Below, piece after piece: positions 1 to 9,100 of a stretch of DNA of 64,000 bases; position 1 is the stretch's first letter, and every line of letters starts with the position of its first letter. The stretch comes from Zobellia barbeyronii. Its GTDB lineage: Bacteria; Bacteroidota; Bacteroidia; Flavobacteriales; Flavobacteriaceae. The translations under genes and the position numbers were made by a program. Location of the stretch: assembly GCF_018603515.1 (NCBI RefSeq), contig NZ_JACATN010000002.1, positions 1 to 64,000 on the forward strand, given 5' to 3'. The notes under the pieces were generated by a model. That model was given only the letters and a program-made list of their open reading frames with translations. It ran no database searches and was not told where the DNA came from.

Positions 1-131
1 TTTTGTTTTTGCCAACTTTACTACCTACTTTAGATAACTACACACAACTGGGCATATATTCCAGAAGTCACAGCAATCTTCCACTCGGTAGGCTGCGCCT
101 TCCGGAAGATATACCCGGACCGTTGTGCGTT
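1..131 (+). repeat. Right end of an attC-like site (cassette X copy 1, cut by window edge)
   Basis: The first 121 bases recur almost base for base at 3312-3432 (one difference seen) and partly at 1972-2029. The block ends in ATACCCGGACC followed by the half site GTTGTGCGTT (122-131), whose exact reverse complement AACGCACAAC lies just after the next gene at 772-781. The block therefore looks like the right half of an attC-like recombination site, with the cassette junction at the GTT. The left half lies outside the window. Confidence 0.6.
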
Positions 132-164
132 ATTTAAAAAATTGAATTTATAACTGACCGAAGA

Positions 165-767
165 ATGCTGATAGAATGTACAAATTGCAATATTCACTTA
201 GAAGCCGAAACGATAGGAGAATTTTTAAGTGCATATTCTGATGACCCGATTGATAGTGCAAAATATTCTCTTTTTAAATGTCCAAAATGCTTTAATCCAA
301 TTTTAACGGAACAGACGATGGATTTTGACAATGTGGACTATCAATTAGCTTTTGGGAATATAAAAATTCTATATCCTAATTCCGAATTTCATCTAAATCC
401 AATAATCCCTGAGAAACTAAGGGATTCTTTGAAGGAATCTATTAAATGTTTTAGAGCAAATTCATATACAGCAACGGCAATTATGTGCAGACGAACCATT
501 GAGGGCTTCTGCTTTTTAAAGGGTGTGAAAGACAAAAATTTAGCAAAATCCATTGAAAAATTAAAAACTAATGGCATAATCAATGAACAGCTATACGAAT
601 GGGCGAACGAACTGAGACTAGTGGGGAATGAAGCAGCTCACAATATAGAAATTGAATTTTCTGTAGTTGATTCGAGGGACATTCTGGACTTTACAATTGC
701 TATATTAGATTTCACTTACTCCTTTAAAGATAAGTTTGACAGATTTAAGGAACGACAGTCAAAATAA
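165..767 (+). CDS. DUF4145 domain protein (cassette-borne)
   Basis: A 200-aa soluble protein. Residues 1-50 hold two CxxC pairs (CTNC near residue 5, CPKC near residue 39), suggesting a small zinc ribbon. The C-terminal two thirds have the DUF4145 signature: a helical segment with CRRTIEGFC, then LRLVGNEAAHN, the usual R...E.....N.AAH pattern of this HEPN-related family. DUF4145 domains occur in mobile and defence contexts and are often linked to nucleic-acid processing, but no activity is assigned here. The gene fills one cassette, with the GTT half site 43 bp upstream and the AAC half site 4 bp after the stop. No promoter of its own is evident. Confidence 0.75.
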   Translation: MLIECTNCNIHLEAETIGEFLSAYSDDPIDSAKYSLFKCPKCFNPILTEQTMDFDNVDYQLAFGNIKILYPNSEFHLNPIIPEKLRDSLKESIKCFRANSYTATAIMCRRTIEGFCFLKGVKDKNLAKSIEKLKTNGIINEQLYEWANELRLVGNEAAHNIEIEFSVVDSRDILDFTIAILDFTYSFKDKFDRFKERQSK

Positions 768-771
768 AAAC

Positions 772-975
772 AACGCACAACAATGGCTATAGCAAATAGG
801 GCATAAAGTGCTACATTTAAAGGCTTGGGCGTGTTTGCCAAGTCCGCCAAATCTTTTGGATTTGGCAATTAAAAAATAAAAATAATTACAAAACAAAAAG
901 CTCTGGCTAGCAGACCAGACGGAAACGAAAAGTTTCCTTGCCTGCCCTACTTGCCATAGCCTAGACGTTGGCAAC
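772..975 (+). repeat. attC-like site 1
   Basis: It begins with AACGCACAAC (complement of the half site before the DUF4145 gene) and ends with GTTGGCAAC (967-975). Between them the outer arms pair: 779-804 (AAC..GGCTAT.GCAA.TAGGGCA) against 944-969 (TGCCCTACTTGCCATAGCC...GTT). The middle holds a second imperfect dyad around CCAAATC/GATTTGG and an A-rich stretch. Similar middles recur in the sites at 2983 and 4587. The AAC...GTT layout with bulged, position-conserved pairing is that of integron attC sites, though about 200 bp is longer than most. Confidence 0.6.
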
Positions 976-979
976 AAGC

Positions 980-1702
980 ATGAAAAAAACATTTAAAGTT
1001 TCCAATTTATTTTTTGTGACATTCATTATGTCTCTCATCTTTAGTTGCAATAATTCAAAGTATTCGGATGCGAAAATTGAAAGTAAAGCGCGGAATATTG
1101 TTAAAGAACTAAGCCAAGAAGATATTAATGTTTTTAAAAATTGGAAATTCGAATATCACGGTAAAGGCGAAATATGGAGAAAGATTAAAAATAATAGAGT
1201 TGATTTTCGAGCATACTATTATAAAGAAAATGATAGCACCTCTTTTATGATTTATCCTAAACATTTGAAATCGACTGAATATCCGATTCTCGTTGATTTT
1301 GACACTTCAAAAATTAAATCGAATATTTGGTTAACGAAATTAAAGAATGGTCAAATTAGGATTAGTCCATCATTTAAGATTATAGGCGATTCTATTAGAA
1401 GAGAAAAATATTTAGAAACAGAAATATATGGAAATAAAAATCCTTTTAATGACCTTCAAAAACTCAGTAGTTTAATAAATAAGTGCGGAATTGTAAGTGT
1501 TAGTCACAATGAATATGTAGGCGGATTTATTCAATTTTATTTAACTTATGAAGATGTTCTGACTTTCGTTCCGGATAACCTAATCATAAATCCAATTTAT
1601 GGAAATGTTTGGAAAGACAATATTGAAAGCGGAGTAATGATTAATAAAAATTGGAATTTAAGAAAACTTGAACAGCCAATACACCCGATACAGCGTAAAT
1701 AA
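980..1702 (+). CDS. Putative lipoprotein, unknown function (cassette-borne)
   Basis: A 240-aa protein starting MKKTFKVSNLFFV. A hydrophobic segment ends in SLIFSC, a plausible lipobox with the lipidated Cys near residue 24, so it is probably an outer- or inner-membrane lipoprotein facing the periplasm. The rest is charged, aromatic-rich and beta-like, and I do not recognise the family. ATG 980 is preferred over TTG 968, because 968 falls inside the recombination half site GTTGGCAAC. The gene is alone in its cassette; the complementary half site GTTGCCAAC sits at 1707-1715, just after the stop. Confidence 0.7.
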   Translation: MKKTFKVSNLFFVTFIMSLIFSCNNSKYSDAKIESKARNIVKELSQEDINVFKNWKFEYHGKGEIWRKIKNNRVDFRAYYYKENDSTSFMIYPKHLKSTEYPILVDFDTSKIKSNIWLTKLKNGQIRISPSFKIIGDSIRREKYLETEIYGNKNPFNDLQKLSSLINKCGIVSVSHNEYVGGFIQFYLTYEDVLTFVPDNLIINPIYGNVWKDNIESGVMINKNWNLRKLEQPIHPIQRK

Positions 1703-1706
1703 GCCA

Positions 1707-1850
1707 GTTGCCAACACCGTATATAATTTATTGCTGGCTTCTCGCCTATTTACGAAAGTCCTCGCGGACTTTCTTGGTCTGTAATTATTTACTAAATTAG
1801 TTGCTTAAAACACGCAACAAACCATATACAAACACGTTGAGGGAAATGAC
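1707..1850 (+). repeat. attC-like site 2
   Basis: GTTGCCAAC at 1707-1715 is the exact complement of GTTGGCAAC at 967-975. The arms AACaccGTATATaatTTATTGC (from 1713) and GCAACAAACCATATACAAACACGTT (ending 1838) pair with bulges. A strong internal hairpin AAAGTCCTCGCGGACTTT lies at 1756-1773. At about 140 bp this is the most canonical-looking attC in the array. The right half site GTTGAGGGAAATGA opens the next, ORF-less cassette. Confidence 0.6.
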
Positions 1851-2029
1851 CTAAAGGCCGTGTTACTCCGCTGCAAAAAAACACGTACTGCATGAATAGC
1901 CGTTTTTTTGCGACTCCCATAACACTCATTTCCCTCAACGGTCCGGGTATGCCGCGACTTTAATTAAGGCTGTTTTGCTTTTGCCAACTTTACTACCTAC
2001 TTTAGATAACTACACACAACTGGGCATAT
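1836..2029 (+). repeat. ORF-less palindromic cassette X, copy 2 (3' truncated)
   Basis: The cassette body runs from GTTGAGGGAAATGA (1836-1849) to its exact complement TCATTTCCCTCAAC (1926-1939). Nested inside are GTGTTA/TAACAC and GCAAAAAAAC/GTTTTTTTGC, so the whole 104-nt body can fold as one long hairpin. An attC-like left half (GGTCCGGGTATGCC...) follows. Relative to copies 1 and 3 the sequence stops matching after GGGCATAT (2029): about 70 bp of the right half, including its GTT, are missing and the next gene starts at once. Confidence 0.65.
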
Positions 2030-2035
2030 GTAAGA

Positions 2036-2977
2036 ATGAATAATTTACTTAAAATCTATATTTATTTTATGATTTTTTCAACCTCAATATTTAGCTATGG
2101 TCAAAATAATTTATCAAAAATTAAGAACCATATCGTAAAATCCAATTTTAATATTGAACATTCCGACAAATTAAAGTTTAGTGAATTAATTCAACCAACT
2201 ATTGGCGTAAGAACAACAAGAAGTAAGGACGATGAAATTGAAGTTGGGTTATCTAAAATTGGCGGAAAACCAGACTTACCAAAAACTTTCAGTTGGCCAA
2301 AATACGATGAGGAATCATTGACTTTTTGTGCACAATATAATTTAGAAGAATTAAGTAAATATGACACTAATAATGAGCTACCTAAACATGGAATTATCTA
2401 TGTATTCATTTACATTGATAAAGAGTGGCCAGGATTTTTGAACCAAAAATCCTCCTATAAGCTAGTCTATCACGACAACATCAAAGATTTAAAGCGGATG
2501 GAGTTTCCAGTCAATTACTTCATGAAAGGAGTTTTTAACCCTGCAAAAATTGAATATTTCGAATCTTTCACTATCCCTGACGATGAAAACTTTAAACTAA
2601 AAGACTTACAGAAAAAATATGAAAGTTTTTATCAATTATATGACTCAACCTATGAATTTATAAATCGTATTACGGATTTAAATTCAGATGACTTTCATCA
2701 AGTATTGGGAGAAGACAGGTCAATCCAATCAAGTGTGGTAACTTATTTCGCGGAAAGGGAATTAAATATAAAAACAAGGAGCGAGTTTGAATCTAAACAA
2801 TCTGAGATTTCCGACTTGTCAAAAAAATACAAAGTGCTTATTCAACTTGACTGTGCTGATAGAAATACAGATTTAGAAAAGTATGGAGGAAGTATGACAA
2901 TTTATTTTGGAATTGAACCGAAAGACTTAAAAGAAAGAAATTTTAACAACGTAATTATGGCATTTCAAGGCACATAA
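2036..2977 (+). CDS. DUF1963 (YwqG-like) exported protein (cassette-borne)
   Basis: A 313-aa protein with an N-terminal signal peptide (hydrophobic residues 5-21, ending SYGQ). The body resembles the DUF1963/YwqG family: SKIGGKPDLP near residues 78-87 followed by W, then FCAQYNLEEL, then LPKHGIIYVF. The C-terminal stretch (VLIQLDCADR...SMTIYFGIEPKDLKERNFNNV..FQGT) matches the usual YwqG ending. Function is unknown in the family. An exported version is less usual, since most YwqG-like proteins are cytosolic. The start lies only 6 bp beyond the truncated end of cassette X copy 2, so this gene has lost its own left half site. Confidence 0.7.
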   Translation: MNNLLKIYIYFMIFSTSIFSYGQNNLSKIKNHIVKSNFNIEHSDKLKFSELIQPTIGVRTTRSKDDEIEVGLSKIGGKPDLPKTFSWPKYDEESLTFCAQYNLEELSKYDTNNELPKHGIIYVFIYIDKEWPGFLNQKSSYKLVYHDNIKDLKRMEFPVNYFMKGVFNPAKIEYFESFTIPDDENFKLKDLQKKYESFYQLYDSTYEFINRITDLNSDDFHQVLGEDRSIQSSVVTYFAERELNIKTRSEFESKQSEISDLSKKYKVLIQLDCADRNTDLEKYGGSMTIYFGIEPKDLKERNFNNVIMAFQGT

Positions 2978-2982
2978 ATACT

Positions 2983-3183
2983 GTGTACAACAAAACCTAT
3001 AAACAATACGGGCTTCGGGCTTAAACGAAAGGTTTGTGTATTTTTATGATGTCCGCAAAATCTTTGGGATTTTGCTTTAGACAAAAAAAATAAAACAAAA
3101 CAAAAAGATTTGGCTACGCGCTGTGGCGCAACGGGAATCGTAAATCACCGCCTCACACTAATCATAGCCTAGACGTTGAGGGA
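2983..3183 (+). repeat. attC-like site 3
   Basis: It starts at GTGTACAAC (2983-2991) after the DUF1963-like gene and ends at the GTT of cassette X copy 3 (3175). The outer arms AACAAAACCTATAAACAAT and ATCATAGCCTAGACGTT pair imperfectly. The centre (AAATCTTTGGGATTTTGC, an A-rich tract, AAAAGATTTGGCTACG) is nearly identical to attC-like site 4 and similar to site 1. The left half site has no surviving partner upstream, consistent with the deletion at 2029. Confidence 0.55.
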
Positions 3184-3447
3184 AATGACCTAAAGGCCGT
3201 GTTACTCCGCTGGAAAAAAACACGTACTGCATGAATAGCCGTTTTTTCACGACTCCCGTAACACTCATTTCCCTCAACGGTCCGGGCATGCCGCGACTTT
3301 AATTAAGGCTATTTTGTTTTTGCCAACTTTACTACCTACTTTAGATAACTACACACAACTGGGCATATATTCCAGAAGTCACAGCAATCTTCCACTCGGT
3401 AGGCTGCGCCTTTCGGAAGATATACCCGGACCGTTGGCATTAATTAT
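3175..3447 (+). repeat. ORF-less palindromic cassette X, copy 3 (complete) with its attC-like site
   Basis: Full-length copy. GTTGAGGGAAATGA (3175-3188) and TCATTTCCCTCAAC (3265-3278) bound the hairpin body. The attC-like site follows: left arm GGTCCGGGCATGCC and right arm GGAAGATATACCCGGACC, ending at GTT 3433. The right arm is shared with window positions 1-121. One side of the inner A8/T7 stem is changed (GGAAAAAAAC against GTTTTTTCAC), so the inner helix is weaker here than in copy 2. Excision at the two GTT sites would release a circle of about 258 bp with no gene. Confidence 0.65.
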
Positions 3448-3463
3448 GAAAAAAAATCAATGA
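3446..3463 (+). other. Mini-ORF overlapping the next start codon
   Basis: An ATG at 3446 opens a five-codon frame, MKKNQ, whose TGA (3461-3463) overlaps the ATG (3460) of the metalloprotease-like gene in an ATGA arrangement. It could couple translation or be chance. The mini-ORF begins at the last bases of the cassette half site. Confidence 0.3.
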
Positions 3464-4590
3464 GAAAAATAACCATCTTTTTATTTGTAATATTTTCATT
3501 TATTGCTTGCAAAAATAATGAGTCAAAAAATATTGAAAAGATAATACCTAAGACAGAATTGAAATCAATCGAATATGAAATAAATAAAAACATAATCACC
3601 TTTAGAATTGCTCATAATCTTATTAAAGAAAATAGACAATGGACAACAAGACCAAACCCCGTAAGAGATGATTTGCTAAAAGTTTTTGAAGAATTTGAAA
3701 ACCATGAAGTCTTAAATTTGATAAAACAATGTGGGGGAGATGATGCTATTTCATTATACTTACTTCATAAGAAGGAGTTTCCAGAATTTGGAGACAAGTA
3801 CACAATTTCCAAAAAAAACAAAGAATACGAATTAAACGATTCAACGCATACTGGGCTAGACCCAAAATGGGACTTATTATACAAATCTCTGCACGACTTT
3901 TATCTTAATGCCAATGTTGAGCCATTTATTGAGGAGCACTTGTATTATTATGAAGGAGCCATACAAGAAATATCCAAAATTGCAATGGACATTGATTTAG
4001 TTGGTAAAATGGAAGAATACACAAATCAAATAAATGACCGTTATGTGATATCACCTGAGCCCCTTTTTATAACTGGAGGTTGGCGAGGTATTGGACCGAG
4101 TATAAAAACAGATGATATTTCTATCGCTTATCAATTAATCAGCCCCTCAGATAAAATTGATTTAACCAATTTTTCTACTGATTCAGTAAAACAATTTGGA
4201 TACAAAGACAAAGAATTCATTAGAAATTTATGTGTACATGAATTTGGTCATTCTTTCGTAAATGCCTCATTCTATAATCAAGAAATATCTGAATATATTC
4301 AGAGTAATGAACCTATACTCACCAAAAAAATAAAGGAAATTATGCTGCAAGAAGGTATGGGCAGTTTGACGGGTTACTTAGTAGAACATGTAGTAAGGTT
4401 GTTAGAAATTCGAATTGCATCTATTTATTTCGGAGCTGAAGCTGCACAAAAGGAAAGAGACGAAAACAAAGGTTTTGTTTTTCTAGCAGAAATGGAAAAT
4501 AAATTGATTGATGAATTCGAAAAAAACAGAGAAAAATACCCAACCTATGCCGATTTTATTCCTGAATTGATAAAAGTTGTAAAGAAATAA
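3460..4590 (+). CDS. DUF4932 metalloprotease-like lipoprotein (cassette-borne)
   Basis: A 376-aa protein. Residues 1-17 form a lipoprotein signal ending FSFIAC, with the lipidated Cys at about 17. Near residue 263 is an HEFGH zinc-binding HExxH motif. Further on, EGMGSLTGYLVEHVVRLLEIRI offers a possible third ligand. The pattern fits the DUF4932 family of presumed gluzincin-like peptidases found in Bacteroidetes; the substrate is unknown. It is probably anchored in the cell envelope. The stop codon overlaps the terminal half site (4587-4601), the 15-bp perfect complement of the site at 3433-3447, so the cassette is tightly packed around this gene. Confidence 0.75.
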   Translation: MRKITIFLFVIFSFIACKNNESKNIEKIIPKTELKSIEYEINKNIITFRIAHNLIKENRQWTTRPNPVRDDLLKVFEEFENHEVLNLIKQCGGDDAISLYLLHKKEFPEFGDKYTISKKNKEYELNDSTHTGLDPKWDLLYKSLHDFYLNANVEPFIEEHLYYYEGAIQEISKIAMDIDLVGKMEEYTNQINDRYVISPEPLFITGGWRGIGPSIKTDDISIAYQLISPSDKIDLTNFSTDSVKQFGYKDKEFIRNLCVHEFGHSFVNASFYNQEISEYIQSNEPILTKKIKEIMLQEGMGSLTGYLVEHVVRLLEIRIASIYFGAEAAQKERDENKGFVFLAEMENKLIDEFEKNREKYPTYADFIPELIKVVKK

Positions 4591-4793
4591 TTAATGCCAA
4601 CAATGCCCATAATTAATGTGGGGTTTGGGTTTTTACGCCAAGGTCTGTGTATATTTATGAGGTCGCAAAATCTTTGGAATTTTGCTTTAGACAAAAAAAA
4701 TAAAACAAAACAAAAAGATTTGGCTACGAGCTGCGGCGCAATGGAAATTGTAAATCACCGACCCACATTAATCATAGCCTGACCATTGAGGGA
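4587..4793 (+). repeat. attC-like site 4
   Basis: ATAATTAATGCCAAC (4587-4601) is the perfect complement of GTTGGCATTAATTAT at 3433-3447. The arms AATGCCCATAATTAATGTGGG and CCCACATTAATCATAGCCTGACC pair almost fully. The central A-rich part is close to site 3. The right junction reads ATTGAGGG instead of GTTGAGGG, a change at the base where strand exchange would be expected, so this end may be dead. Confidence 0.6.
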
Positions 4794-4872
4794 AATGACC
4801 TAAAGGCCGTGTTACTCCGCTGCAAAAAAACACGTACTGTATGAATAACCGTTTTTTTTACGACTCCCGTAA
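4785..4872 (+). repeat. ORF-less cassette X, copy 4 (3' truncated, end of array)
   Basis: It matches the X body from (A)TTGAGGGAAATGACC through CGACTCCCGTAA and then breaks off at about 4872 into unrelated sequence. The closing half site TCATTTCCCTCAAC and the attC-like part are absent. This marks the right boundary of the cassette array in this window. Confidence 0.6.
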
Positions 4873-4936
4873 TTACCCAGCTGTATTAGCTTAAGGATAT
4901 ATTTTAACTGTTTAATACAAGCTTAAAAAATCTCTA

Positions 4937-4944
4937 TATCTTTG
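4937..4944 (+). promoter_or_regulatory. Bacteroidota -7 element (TATCTTTG)
   Basis: TATCTTTG fits the TAnnTTTG consensus of the Bacteroidota primary sigma factor and lies 22 bp before the GNAT start codon. No clear -33 TTTG is visible. Confidence 0.45.
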
Positions 4945-4965
4945 AATTTCAATATATGTATTTTA

Positions 4966-5655
4966 ATGATAGATTTAGAAGAACAATTAAAAAACCCGGT
5001 TTGGTATTCCTTAAAGGAAACTCATAAAAAATTTGCTATTGAACATAATGGAGTTCAATTTTATAACCCGGAGATTTGTTCTTTTGGCTCATTCTTCGAT
5101 GAAACAAAAACAGCTAAAGCTGCAAACGAATATTTAAAAAATTCGGATGATTTCTTCTTCGTTTCAGAGAATCAAACACCAATAATAGATAATACTAAAG
5201 TTTCCCTAGAGAAAAAAATTGATGGTTGTCAAATGGTTTTAAATAAGCTAACAGAAGTTTTAATAACTGAAAATATTGTCTTGTTAGGAAAAGAATTTAT
5301 TGATGAAATCTATGAGTTAGTTTGGTTGGTTATGCCTGGTTATTATAAAAGAAGAAGTTTTGAAATGGGCAAATACTTTGGGATATTTAAGAATGGTAAA
5401 TTAGTCGCAATTACAGGTCAGCGAATGCAAACTAATCAATTTATAGAAGTCAGCGCAGTTGTTACCCACCCTAATTATACGAGACAAGGATTGGCCAAAC
5501 AACTAATTGCTCATACCACAAAAGAAATTTTAAAAGAGAAGAAAACTCCTATTTTACATACAAACAAAGGAAACTTAGCAATTTCTCTTTATGAAAAGTT
5601 AGGCTATGAACTAACAAGAGATATGAACTGGTGGTCATACCGTAAAATAGGATAG
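4966..5655 (+). CDS. GNAT-family N-acetyltransferase (FR47-like)
   Basis: A 229-aa protein starting MIDLEEQLKNP. The N-terminal half (about 1-110) is a substrate-side domain. The C-terminal half is a GNAT fold of the FR47-like subgroup: YFGIFKNGKLVAITGQRM (beta strands 2-3), VSAVVTHPNYTRQGLAKQL (beta 4 and the acetyl-CoA Q/RxxGxG/A loop, here RQGLA), then LHTNKGNLAISLYEKLGYEL (the AxxLYEKLGF signature). The acceptor is unknown. ATG 4966 is preferred to the in-frame TTG 4942, which overlaps the -7 element. It stands alone between the cassette array and a long intergene. Confidence 0.85.
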   Translation: MIDLEEQLKNPVWYSLKETHKKFAIEHNGVQFYNPEICSFGSFFDETKTAKAANEYLKNSDDFFFVSENQTPIIDNTKVSLEKKIDGCQMVLNKLTEVLITENIVLLGKEFIDEIYELVWLVMPGYYKRRSFEMGKYFGIFKNGKLVAITGQRMQTNQFIEVSAVVTHPNYTRQGLAKQLIAHTTKEILKEKKTPILHTNKGNLAISLYEKLGYELTRDMNWWSYRKIG

Positions 5656-6178
5656 CGCGCAGTGATTATTGCCCGTCCAATATAATTGTAACATTCTAGA
5701 AAATTCCTACGTCTTTCTTCAAAAATCTTCATACAAGTGGTTTAAACAATTTAGAGAGGTATTCAATAATTGTATCTTTATAATATCATAAGTTGAAACC
5801 CATTTTATAATTGCTTACGCTTAGTATAACGAGTTTTCTTCGCTATAATTTCACTCTCAAAATAGTGTAAATCTTTTCTTTTTTAATTGATTTCAATTTA
5901 TTTGAATGCTAGTCCGCATATTTTTTCAAACTATCTAATTAATCCTTCGTTGCATTGTAAGAAATATCCTGTCGGTCAAATACCATTTTCAATCGGTGAG
6001 TGGAAATCAAACTTTTCTTTTCTACACCTATTATTTTTTTAGATATGCAATTTGTCCGCTAAAAATGTAAAGTAAACGAATATAGCGTGACTTGTTTTAT
6101 GCTGCTATGAGGTATACCTAATTTTATAGTCAATTGTTCTCCTTAATTGGAGAATAACAGACCCAAATCTTAGTACCT
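5656..6178. other. Intergenic region upstream of the giant secreted protein
   Basis: 523 bp, AT-rich, with no coding pattern I can support on either strand and no clear repeat. It presumably holds the promoter and leader of the gene at 6179, but I could not place a convincing TAnnTTTG element near that start. Confidence 0.5.
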
Positions 6179-9100
6179 ATGAAAAAACATTACGCTATGC
6201 AGCGCCTACTTGCATGCTTATTCGTCTCATTTACATTTACTGTATTTACTAATGCTCAAAGCTTTAATGCTACAGGGCTTAACGGCGAAAACCTTAACAA
6301 TCCAACTTCTTTGGATTTTGGACCTAACGGAAAACTATACGTTTCACAACAAGATGGGACCATTTTTGAGTACACGGTACTACGAGATAAAGCAGAAGCT
6401 GGTTCTGGTACCTATACCGCTATAAGTTCTAATACTATAGACCTTGTTAAGACGGGTACACCTAATCATAATGACGACGGTACTATAAATACCGCGAATA
6501 AACGTCAAGCTACTGGGCTTCTTGCCACAGGTACACAAACAAATCCTATTCTTTACGTAAGTTCTTCAGATTCTAGAATAGGCGGCGGCGGTAGTGGTAA
6601 TGATAAAAATCTTGATACCAATTCCGGTGTTCTTTCACGGCTTACATGGACAGGCAGTGCTTGGGAAAAAGTAGATTTAGTTAGAGGACTTCCCAGATGT
6701 GAGGAAAACCATTCTACTAATGGAATGGAAATTTTTGAACGTAACGGTAATACCTATTTATTACTACAACAAGGAGGTAACGCAAATAAAGGAGCACCAA
6801 GTAATAATTTTGCAGGTACATCAGAGACTTATTTATCTGGTGCCATGTTAATTGTCAACTTAACTCAATTAGAACAGATGGAAGCCTCTAATGGCGGACC
6901 ATATATAGACACTCGCCAGGGTACTACAAAATATATTTATGACTTACCTACATTAAATGACCCGGAAAGGCCTGATATAGACAATACACATTCAAGTTTT
7001 CCTTATACCGCTGGACATCCTATGTATAATTCTACTATAGATTTGGGGGATCCATTTGGAGGTAATAACGGACTAAACCAAGCATTTCCAGAAGCTGGCG
7101 CTCCCGTTCAAATTTTCTCTACAGGTTGGAGAAATGGCTACGATGTGGTTATAACAGCAGATGGCCGAATATATTCTGTTGATAATGGACCAAATACAAC
7201 TTGGGGAGGTTTACCTATAATTTATGATAGTACCGGTCAGCTTAAAGGCGATCAAAGTACTACAACCTATAACCCTTCTGCTGGAGATTATGTAACTAAC
7301 GAACTTAATGAAGTTGGTAGTAGTGGTCATGGTGATGCGTTGCATTATGTTGGTAATATTACGGATGACAATGGTGCTTACTATGCCGGTCATCCAGCAC
7401 CTATACGAGCATTTTCATCTCGTGCAGGAGTAAAAGTATATACATTTGACGGCTCTAATTGGGTGCTTTCTGCGAATCACAATTTTGGTACATTGCTTAC
7501 AGGAGTCTCAGGTTATTTCAACACGACTTTTGATATTTCTAATTTTCCAGATGACCCCATACAGGGAGAATACCTAGCAACCGCTACCTCAGATCCCCGA
7601 ATGCGAATTTTTGATATTGTAAATTCTTCTACAAACGGTATGTGTGAATATACCGCCAGTAATTTTGGAGGAGCTATGCAAGGAGACCTTTTAACGGCTT
7701 CCTTTAATGGTAAGATAAATAGATATCAATTGAACGCAAGTGGCAATGGACTAGAATCTAAAAACAATAGTTTCCTTACAGGTTTTGGCTCAACGCCTTT
7801 AGATGTAATTGCACAGGGTGATTCTGACCCTTTTCCTGGTACAATATGGGCAGCCACTTATGGTGCAGACAATATTACAGTTTTTGAACCAACTGATTTT
7901 AATGAATGTATAGACCCCAGTGATCCAGAATATGTAGGTTCAGAAGATTATGATTCTGATGGGTATTCTAACGATGATGAAGTAGCAAACGGTACTGACA
8001 TTTGTTCTGGGGGTAGCCAGCCAAATGATTATGATGGTGATCTTATATCTGATTTGAATGATTTGGACGATGACAATGATGGCATCCCTGATAGCCAAGA
8101 TGTATTTGCTATTGATGCTGATAATGGTACTACAACAAATCTTCCTATTGATTATCCATTCTGGAATAATGATCCAGGTACAGGATTTTTTGGTCTTGGT
8201 TTTACTGGCTTGATGTTAGATCCAAGCGGAAATACCGAGTACCTTAATCAATACGACGAGAATAATCTTTCCTTTGGAGGAGCCGGAGGTAAGGCAACAG
8301 TTGATGCAGTTACATCTGGTACAGCATTTGAAGGTGCAAACTCTCAAAAGAATGCTTTTCAGTTTGGGGTAAATTTAACCACCAACTCAAAACCATTTAC
8401 CGTACATTCAAAAATTGAGACACCTTTTGCAAACGTTTCTTCTGTGTCAGGACTTTCATATGGTATCTATATCGGTAACGGAGACCAAGACCATTATTTA
8501 AAAATAGTAGTTGCAGATGGACTAACCGAGAACGATAATCTTTATGGGTTTGAGGTTGTAAAAGAAGATGGCGCATCTAACGTAACTACGCAAAAGTATG
8601 ATGTAAGCGGGCTTAAAGGAGCTACTTCTGTTGATATTTACATCAATGTAAACCCAGCTTCGAATACGGCACAACCTTATTATTCCGTAGACGGCGGTGA
8701 AACAGTAATCGTATTAGGAAGTACTATTGTATTGCCTGTTGAGTTACTAAATCCAAATGATGCTAAGGGTCTGGCAGTAGGTATTATTTCCACTTCAGGA
8801 ACCGGAGAGGCTTTTACGGCCACATGGGATTTTTTAAAAGTTACGGAAGATGAAGAAGCAAACCTTGTACTTTCAGAAAACCCTGTAGATTATGGTGTTT
8901 TGGAAACGGGCTCAGACCAAGTACAACTTATTCCTACATTAACAAATGAAGGTGGACCATCAACTGGAGCTATTGAAATTACCGCAGTAAACATCACAGG
9001 TATTGATGCTGCGCTTTATAGCCATAACTTAACATTACCATTAGTAATAGGGCCTGGAGCAGATAAAACATTGCCTTTGAATTTTTTCCCGAATGATATT

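Noticed and set aside
759-992. 77-codon minus-strand frame over attC-like site 1
   Set aside because: Overlaps the recombination-site dyad and both neighbouring genes; no protein-like pattern.
4594-4782. 62-codon open frame after the DUF4932 gene
   Set aside because: It lies wholly inside attC-like site 4 and translates the stem and A-rich tract; sites 1 and 3 have the same composition without a conserved frame.
1-4873. CRISPR array or IS-element explanation for the repeats at the left end
   Set aside because: Repeat units are long and separated by whole genes, not by 30-40 bp spacers. There is no transposase and no target-site duplication; the half-site complementarity fits cassettes better.
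4942-4965. TTG start for the GNAT gene
   Set aside because: The TTG overlaps the TATCTTTG promoter element; ATG 4966 gives a normal N-terminus.
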